DNA of 9,912 nt. Source: Clostridia bacterium. Its GTDB lineage: Bacteria; Bacillota; Clostridia; Oscillospirales; Acutalibacteraceae. Every line of letters starts with the position of its first letter. Position 1 is the stretch's first letter. This document shows, in pieces, positions 6,082 to 9,912 of this stretch. Below the pieces are notes generated by a model, which saw only the letters and a program-made list of their open reading frames with translations, was not told the DNA's origin and searched no databases. The position numbers and the translations under genes were made by a program. The DNA lies in the NCBI GenBank assembly GCA_017424125.1, contig JAFPBM010000159.1:1-9912 (forward strand), written 5' to 3'.

Positions 6082-6585
6082 CTAATCTTCAAAGGCGCCT
6101 TTTTGTATAATTCTTGGCAAATAACCTTTTATGCCGTTTTTCATTTTTTCGTTCGGTTCCATAACAAGACAAACTGCCTCGTTTTTAGTATCACGCGCTA
6201 ATACGTAAAAAGCGTTATCACTCGGATTTGCACACATCAAAAACTTGCCGTGTGTCTTTATTCCCTCTTTATATTTTCCGACCTTTTCTATATCGCTGCA
6301 CTTTAACGTAACCATTCTGCGCCGTGTGCTTTGGGCAATGATTTTATCAACGTCAAGTTCGCCGTTTGTCAAAATATACTCATATTCCACGTTAAGACGT
6401 GAAGAAAGTTTAAAAGCACCGTAAAAAAGTGCGCCCACAATTATAATTGCAAGGGTGCTGAGATATTTTATAAAAAGGAAGGTTACAAAACTTAAAAAAA
6501 GCGCCGCACCCCACAAAAGTATTTTTAGCGAAATGTTTTTTGCGCCGTGATTAATTTTTACAATTTGTTCGTTAAATGTATCCAT
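6082..6585 (-). CDS. Two-TM membrane protein, DUF6106-like
   Basis: 167 aa beginning MDTFNEQIVK. Two membrane segments (about 19-39 and 42-61) form a tight hairpin. A soluble C-terminal half of about 100 residues follows, whose start (EYEYILTNGELDVDKI, about 68-82) looks like the first strands of a bacterial PH-like domain. The MDTF-EQIVK start and layout agree with my memory of the clostridial DUF6106 family; I could not check this by search. Function unknown; both termini are probably cytoplasmic. Start choice: an ATG further upstream (6601-6603) would place the AGGAG ribosome site inside the coding region. The ATG at 6583-6585 sits 7 nt after that site. A good extended -10 promoter (6615-6643) lies upstream, divergent from the PqqD gene, and a strong terminator lies downstream. 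Confidence 0.85.
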   Translation of the reverse strand: MDTFNEQIVKINHGAKNISLKILLWGAALFLSFVTFLFIKYLSTLAIIIVGALFYGAFKLSSRLNVEYEYILTNGELDVDKIIAQSTRRRMVTLKCSDIEKVGKYKEGIKTHGKFLMCANPSDNAFYVLARDTKNEAVCLVMEPNEKMKNGIKGYLPRIIQKGAFED

Positions 6586-6592
6586 TTTTGCT

Positions 6593-6597
6593 CTCCT
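6593..6597 (-). promoter_or_regulatory. Ribosome binding site deciding the DUF6106-like start
   Basis: AGGAG on the minus strand, 7 nt before ATG 6583-6585. It lies inside the longer open frame from 6603, so the longer start is unlikely. Confidence 0.85.
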
Positions 6598-6614
6598 ACA
6601 CATATGTTAATATT

Positions 6615-6643
6615 ATTGTAACACCCTTATGATAAAAAGTAAA
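6615..6643 (-). promoter_or_regulatory. Extended -10 promoter of the DUF6106-like gene
   Basis: On the minus strand, -35 TTTACT (6638-6643), 17 nt, -10 TACAAT (6615-6620), preceded by TGT, which makes an extended -10 (TGnTACAAT). Only 10 bp separate its -35 from that of the divergent promoter at 6654. Confidence 0.8.
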
Positions 6644-6653
6644 GAGGTTTTAC

Positions 6654-6682
6654 TTGAAAGAAACAAAAATTTAATGTATAAT
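6654..6682 (+). promoter_or_regulatory. Sigma-A-type promoter of the PqqD-ABC operon
   Basis: -35 TTGAAA (6654-6659), 17 nt, perfect -10 TATAAT (6677-6682). Start near 6689, giving a leader of about 24 nt that carries the GGAGGG ribosome site. Confidence 0.88.
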
Positions 6683-6700
6683 AAACTTTGAGTATTGATT

Positions 6701-6706
6701 GGAGGG
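6701..6706 (+). promoter_or_regulatory. Ribosome binding site deciding the PqqD-family TTG start
   Basis: GGAGGG lies 6 nt before TTG 6713-6715. An upstream in-frame TTG at 6695 would put this site inside the gene and is therefore unlikely. Confidence 0.85.
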
Positions 6707-6712
6707 ATTGTT

Positions 6713-6979
6713 TTGAAAATCAAAGATAATTTTTTACTCAAAGAAGTTGCCGGAAAAACAATAGTTGTACCGGTTGGACAGGCAACACTTGATTTCAACG
6801 CAATTATCACGTTAAACGAAACGGGCGCTTTCCTTTTTTCTAAATTACAGGAAAAAGATATGAGCGAGGAAGACTTGGTAGCGGCGCTCACCGCAGAATA
6901 TGACGTTAGTGCCGATATTGCCGCCGCAGACATAAAGAAATTTGTAGACAGCATTAAAAAAGCGGGAGTTACCGAATAA
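6713..6979 (+). CDS. Stand-alone PqqD-family protein (RiPP recognition element-like)
   Basis: 88 aa starting at TTG: MKIKDNFLLKEVAGKTIVVP. The N-terminal half is a run of beta strands ending in the family-typical ITLNETGAFLF (32-42). The C-terminal half is helical (SEEDLVAALTAEYDV...DIKKFVDSIKKAG). This is the winged-helix PqqD/RRE layout (Pfam PqqD, PF05402), which in known RiPP pathways binds the leader of a precursor peptide for a modifying enzyme. No precursor, radical SAM enzyme or protease is seen in this window. The next gene, an ABC exporter, starts 2 nt after the stop, so the two are surely co-transcribed and probably translationally coupled. The actual substrate is unknown. Domain call is fairly sure, the RiPP role is inference. 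Confidence 0.88.
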   Translation: MKIKDNFLLKEVAGKTIVVPVGQATLDFNAIITLNETGAFLFSKLQEKDMSEEDLVAALTAEYDVSADIAAADIKKFVDSIKKAGVTE

Positions 6980-6981
6980 TA

Positions 6982-8640
6982 ATGGATAACAAAAAAACGG
7001 CTAAATGGATTTTTACAAGGCTTAAAAAATTCATACCCGCCGTTATAATCATTTCGCTTATGAGTACCTTTGTATCTCTTGGCGGAATTGCCCTTATACT
7101 CATAACCCGTCAAATTCTAAACGACGCACAGGCAGGAATTACGGGGGCTGAACTCAGGGTAAATATTATTTGGCTTATTGTGGTGCTTATAGCGCAAATT
7201 GCAATCAACCTTGTGGACGGATTTATCAAGAACAAGACCATCTTTAAGATGGATATTCATCTCAAAGACAGGATTTTCCGTGAAATTATTGCAAAAGATT
7301 ACAGCAAAATTTCCAAACTCCATTCGGGCGAACTTGTCACCCGTCTTTCAAGCGACGTAGACGTCATTGTCAGAGGCATGGCAAGCATTATACCGAGTGT
7401 AATTTCAACCGTTGCAAAATTAATTGCGGGCGTCTCGGTATTTATGGCGCTTGACCCTTTGGTTGCGATTATAATTATTGTTATTGGCTTTTTGTTCCCG
7501 CTAATCGGCAGAATTATAAGCAAAAAATACAAGCACTTACATAAAAAGGCACAGGAAACCGAAGGTGCCGTACGCTCATTTTTACAAGAGAGTATACAAA
7601 ACGTCATCGTTATCAAAACCTTTTCGGCAAATAACCCCGTAAGGCAGAAACTTTTGGGGTATTTAAACGAAAACCTTAAGGTAAAAATGAAACGCACCTG
7701 GCTTTCGCTTTTTATGCACACAGGTCTTTACGGCTCGTTCACGCTTGGCTATTACGGCGTTCTTATCTGGGGTGCTTTGCAGATTGCCGCAGGAACGCTT
7801 GCATACGGTACGTTTTTTGCGTTTTTGGAACTTGTTGGGATTCTAAGAAATCCCCTTCAAAGCATTTCGGGCATACTGCCGCAGTACTATTCCACACTCG
7901 CATCAGCAGAGCGGCTTATAGAACTTGAAAGCATTGAAAACGAGCCTATTGACACCGAAATTGACGTAAAAAACATGTATGAAAATATGCTCTTTATTGA
8001 GGCAAAGGGACTCACTTTTTCGTATGATAAAGAGCCGGTTATCAACCGCTCTGACCTTACCATAAACAAGGGCAGTATTTGTGCACTTATGGGTGAATCA
8101 GGCACAGGAAAAAGCACACTTTTCAGGTTGCTTTTAGGCCTTTATAAACCCTCCGACGGTGAACTTTTCATAAAAACAAAAGATGGCGAAATACCGCTTG
8201 ATTCAACCATGCGCAGATTGTTTTCTTACGTTCCGCAGGGGGATATGATTTTGTCGGGTTCCATCCGTGAAAATATCACTTTCCTTTCGGGTGACGTAAC
8301 GGAAGAAAAACTTGAAAACGCGGCAAAACAAGCCGTTATTTACGATTTCATAAAGTCGCTTCCCGACGGTTTTGACACAAAAATAGGCGAACGCGGACTT
8401 GGTCTTTCCGAAGGACAACTCCAGCGCATTGCAATCGCACGCGCACTATTAAACGACGCGCCGATTTTACTGCTTGACGAGTGCACTTCGGCACTGGATA
8501 TTGAAACCGAACTTAAACTTTTGGAAAACCTGAAAGAAAACCGCGACAAAACGGTAATTTTAATTACCCATCGCCGCGCTGCACTTGATATCTGCGATAC
8601 GGTGTTAACGCTTAAAAAAGGTAAGATAAAACACTCATAA
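6982..8640 (+). CDS. ABC exporter half-transporter (TMD-NBD fusion)
   Basis: 552 aa. It has a six-helix type IV exporter membrane domain (about 18-300) fused to a nucleotide-binding domain (about 337-550), so it should work as a homodimer (or heterodimer) pumping an unknown substrate out of the cytoplasm. Visible NBD motifs: Walker A GESGTGKST (371-379), Q-loop VPQG (Gln419), signature LSEGQ (475-479, Glu in place of the usual third-position Gly), Walker B ILLLDE (495-500) with catalytic Glu500, D-loop SALD, and H-loop His530. There is no N-terminal C39 peptidase domain, so it would not cleave a double-glycine leader itself. It follows the PqqD-like gene by 2 nt, with a GGGAG-like site inside the end of that gene. 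The pairing suggests export of a peptide or of a product recognised by PqqD. A strong terminator begins at its stop codon. Confidence 0.93.
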   Translation: MDNKKTAKWIFTRLKKFIPAVIIISLMSTFVSLGGIALILITRQILNDAQAGITGAELRVNIIWLIVVLIAQIAINLVDGFIKNKTIFKMDIHLKDRIFREIIAKDYSKISKLHSGELVTRLSSDVDVIVRGMASIIPSVISTVAKLIAGVSVFMALDPLVAIIIIVIGFLFPLIGRIISKKYKHLHKKAQETEGAVRSFLQESIQNVIVIKTFSANNPVRQKLLGYLNENLKVKMKRTWLSLFMHTGLYGSFTLGYYGVLIWGALQIAAGTLAYGTFFAFLELVGILRNPLQSISGILPQYYSTLASAERLIELESIENEPIDTEIDVKNMYENMLFIEAKGLTFSYDKEPVINRSDLTINKGSICALMGESGTGKSTLFRLLLGLYKPSDGELFIKTKDGEIPLDSTMRRLFSYVPQGDMILSGSIRENITFLSGDVTEEKLENAAKQAVIYDFIKSLPDGFDTKIGERGLGLSEGQLQRIAIARALLNDAPILLLDECTSALDIETELKLLENLKENRDKTVILITHRRAALDICDTVLTLKKGKIKHS

Positions 8641-8667
8641 AAAAAGACGGCGGAAGCCGTCTTTTTT
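8640..8667. terminator. Bidirectional terminator between the ABC exporter and mazF
   Basis: A perfect inverted repeat with core GACGGC/GCCGTC (8646-8651 with 8656-8661), a GGAA (GNRA) tetraloop, six A on the left and six T on the right, functional on both strands. It overlaps the last base of the ABC stop codon and the mazF stop codon (8666-8668). Confidence 0.93.
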
Positions 8668-9019
8668 ACGTTATATTACCGAGTCCAAACGACACCGAAA
8701 GTGCTTGGTCCACCATATCCATTGCACCAACGCCTAAACTTCCCATTCTCTCTTTTAAGCGTTGTTTATCTATTGTCCTCACCTGTTCGAGCAATACTAT
8801 GGAATCTTTTGCGAGTCCGCAATCATCCGCGCTTAGCCTTATGTGTGTCGGCAAACGCGTTTTATCCTGTTGGCTTGTAATTGCCGCCGCTATTACTGTG
8901 GGACTATAGCGGTTTCCGACGTCGTTTTGTATTATAAGTACCGGTCTTACGCCGCCCTGTTCCGAACCGATAACGGGGCTTAAATCTGCATAGTATATAT
9001 CTCCGCGTTTAACTGTCAT
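8666..9019 (-). CDS. ndoA: MazF/PemK-family endoribonuclease toxin (EndoA-like), no adjacent antitoxin
   Basis: A sequence-specific mRNA interferase by family. It is 117 aa, the usual length. Family landmarks: KRGDIYYADLSPVIGSEQGG at the N-terminus, VRPVLIIQNDVGN with the conserved catalytic Arg (25), SPTVIAAAITS with the conserved Ser/Thr region (39-49) and LLEQVRTIDKQRL (76-88). These match Bacillus EndoA (NdoA), which cuts UACAU; the cut site here cannot be told from sequence. All key residues look intact, so it is probably active. The ATG at 9017-9019 has a GGGAG site about 12 nt upstream, a long spacing. In Bacillus the antitoxin gene (ndoAI) lies just upstream, but here 200 nt of non-coding DNA and a divergent gene occupy that place. 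Identity is sure; target and control are unknown. Confidence 0.93.
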   Translation of the reverse strand: MTVKRGDIYYADLSPVIGSEQGGVRPVLIIQNDVGNRYSPTVIAAAITSQQDKTRLPTHIRLSADDCGLAKDSIVLLEQVRTIDKQRLKERMGSLGVGAMDMVDQALSVSFGLGNIT

Positions 9020-9058
9020 TTCTGTTTCACACTCCCAATTTTAGTGTTACCTTTTATT

Positions 9059-9082
9059 TTCACAAATAATCATTTTTGTGAA
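9059..9082. repeat. Inverted repeat in the mazF upstream region
   Basis: Perfect 8-nt arms TTCACAAA (9059-9066) and TTTGTGAA (9075-9082) flank an 8-nt centre about 40 nt upstream of mazF. On the plus strand it is followed by six T, but no plus-strand gene ends here. It overlaps a possible weak minus-strand -35 (TTGTGA), so it could be an operator or leader hairpin. Confidence 0.5.
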
Positions 9083-9118
9083 TTTTTTCTTTTCTAACCT
9101 ATACTATGCGGATATACT

Positions 9119-9159
9119 TTGCCCTGTTCGGACGGGCAATTTATATTTTTTTATATAAA
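9119..9159. repeat. Two adjacent inverted repeats between mazF and the lipid kinase gene
   Basis: TTGCCC (9119-9124) pairs with GGGCAA (9134-9139), with two more inner pairs possible. Directly next to it TTTATAT (9140-9146) pairs with ATATAAA (9153-9159). They lie just upstream of the kinase promoter. Either could be a regulator site shared by the two divergent genes; no known family was recognised. Confidence 0.45.
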
Positions 9160-9162
9160 TCC

Positions 9163-9191
9163 TTGAAAAGTAGTATAATATTATATATAAT
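9163..9191 (+). promoter_or_regulatory. Sigma-A-type promoter of the lipid kinase gene
   Basis: -35 TTGAAA (9163-9168), 17 nt, perfect -10 TATAAT (9186-9191) in a very AT-rich stretch. Start near 9198, then a short leader carrying AGGAGG (9211-9216). Confidence 0.82.
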
Positions 9192-9221
9192 AAATATATA
9201 TTGTCTTTTTAGGAGGGCATT

Positions 9222-9912
9222 ATGGAAAAATTATTTTTAATAGCAAACCCTTGCTCAGGTACGCTAAAACTAAAAAATAATCTGCTTGATATTGTAAGGA
9301 CGTTTTCTGACGCGGGTTACCGCGTTACGGTTTACACCACGCAAAGCCGCGGTGACGCCACACGCGTTGTAAGCGAACTTTCCGATGAATATACCACCAT
9401 TATCTGTTGCGGCGGCGACGGCACTCTAAACGAAGTTATTTCGGGTATGATGCAAAATCTTAACCGCTACCGTTTAGGATATATCCCCGCGGGCACTCTT
9501 AACGAATGGTCGAGCGGACTTCACATTTCAAGAAATATGGTAACCGCCGCTAAAGACATTGTAAACGGCAGGGTTATTCCGCTTGATATCGGTTTGTTTG
9601 ATAAAAAATATTTCACCTACACCGCATCTTTCGGCGCGTTTACCGATGCTTCTTATTCTGCACCGCAAGAAATTAAGAATGTTCTCGGACAGGCTGCGTA
9701 TATTATTGAGGGTATTAAAAGCATAAGCAATATACGCCCCTATACTATGACGCTCTCTCACGACGGTGAAACGGTAACGGGTGACTTTTTGTTCGGTTCT
9801 GTTTCCAACTCGCTTTCGGTTGGCGGAATTATCAAACTTGACGAATCGGCGGTTAAACTCAACGACGGTATGTTTGAGGTGCTTTTCATTAAAAAGCCTG
9901 AAACAATTGCCG
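9222..9912 (+). CDS. Diacylglycerol kinase-family lipid kinase, N-terminal 230 residues (cut by window end)
   Basis: A DagK/YegS/BmrU-type kinase that phosphorylates a lipid such as diacylglycerol at the inner membrane face using ATP; in Bacillota DgkB recycles diacylglycerol from lipoteichoic acid synthesis. Start MEKLFLIANPCSG matches the family's first strand and loop (IxNPxSG). The nucleotide-binding GGDGTLNEV (64-72) follows, then the PAGTLNEW segment (89-96), where the family usually has PxGTxNDFAR, so Asp-Phe-Ala-Arg is replaced by Glu-Trp-Ser-Ser. A DIGLF and TYTASFGAFTDASY region (about 125-146) fits the start of the C-terminal beta domain. The frame stays open to the window end; the family is near 300 aa. 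The ATG at 9222 follows AGGAGG by 5 nt. Substrate within the family is not decided by the sequence. Confidence 0.92.
   Translation, partial: MEKLFLIANPCSGTLKLKNNLLDIVRTFSDAGYRVTVYTTQSRGDATRVVSELSDEYTTIICCGGDGTLNEVISGMMQNLNRYRLGYIPAGTLNEWSSGLHISRNMVTAAKDIVNGRVIPLDIGLFDKKYFTYTASFGAFTDASYSAPQEIKNVLGQAAYIIEGIKSISNIRPYTMTLSHDGETVTGDFLFGSVSNSLSVGGIIKLDESAVKLNDGMFEVLFIKKPETIA

Noticed and set aside
6613..7113. 166-codon minus-strand frame over the PqqD gene and the ABC start
   Set aside because: A shadow of the PqqD and ABC frames. It crosses both divergent promoters and would not leave room for them.
9059..9088. An intrinsic terminator on the plus strand (8-bp hairpin plus T6)
   Set aside because: The shape fits, but no plus-strand transcript is expected here because the upstream plus-strand operon already ends at 8667. 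Reported only as an inverted repeat.

Overview
The window looks like a chromosomal housekeeping region from a low-to-moderate GC, monoderm Bacillota genome, most likely class Clostridia. The reasons are strong AGGAGG-type ribosome sites, several near-consensus sigma-A promoters, U-tailed hairpin terminators, GTG and TTG starts, and Bacillota gene families: a PyrR-controlled pyrimidine unit, a DacF-type carboxypeptidase, a G5/3D cell-wall protein, an EndoA-like MazF and a DUF6106-like protein. This taxonomic call is inference from gene content. No rRNA, tRNA, CRISPR array, insertion sequence or phage gene was seen.

Positions 1-1873, minus strand. The 5' part of glucose-6-phosphate isomerase (pgi, cut by the window edge) has its own promoter. 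It lies downstream of a D-alanyl-D-alanine carboxypeptidase (dacF-like) that starts at a GTG. A strong terminator separates dacF from the pyrimidine unit.

Positions 1845-3988, minus strand. A pyrR - uracil permease operon is transcribed from a good promoter at 3960-3988 through a leader of about 125 nt. The leader carries a recognisable PyrR-binding hairpin (CNGNGA hexaloop), a competing antiterminator and an intrinsic terminator just before the pyrR ribosome site. This is the best-supported regulatory system in the window: uridine nucleotide level, sensed by PyrR, sets expression of PyrR and of uracil uptake.

Positions 3989-5508, plus strand. A long intergenic region rich in inverted repeats, including a match to the WalR box pattern, leads into a perfect TTGACA-17-TATAAT promoter. 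It drives a membrane-anchored DUF348/G5/3D-domain protein likely to act on peptidoglycan. A 12-bp bidirectional terminator separates it from the convergent genes that follow.

Positions 5507-6643, minus strand. A small lipoprotein of unknown function lies downstream of a two-TM DUF6106-like protein. A strong terminator sits between them and ends only a few bases before the lipoprotein start.

Positions 6654-8667, plus strand. A divergent promoter drives a two-gene operon: a small stand-alone PqqD-family (RiPP-recognition-element-like) protein and a half-size ABC exporter. No precursor peptide or maturation enzyme is visible, so the role is open. The operon ends at a bidirectional terminator shared with the convergent mazF.

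Positions 8666-9912. A solitary MazF/PemK-type toxin gene (minus) has no adjacent antitoxin. Divergent from it, on the plus strand, is a diacylglycerol-kinase-like lipid kinase cut by the window end. The AT-rich gap between them holds three inverted repeats. The most unusual items are the interlocked PyrR attenuator, the orphan PqqD-ABC pair, the operator-like cluster before the 3D gene, and the terminator abutting the lipoprotein start. I saw no clearly new multi-gene system.
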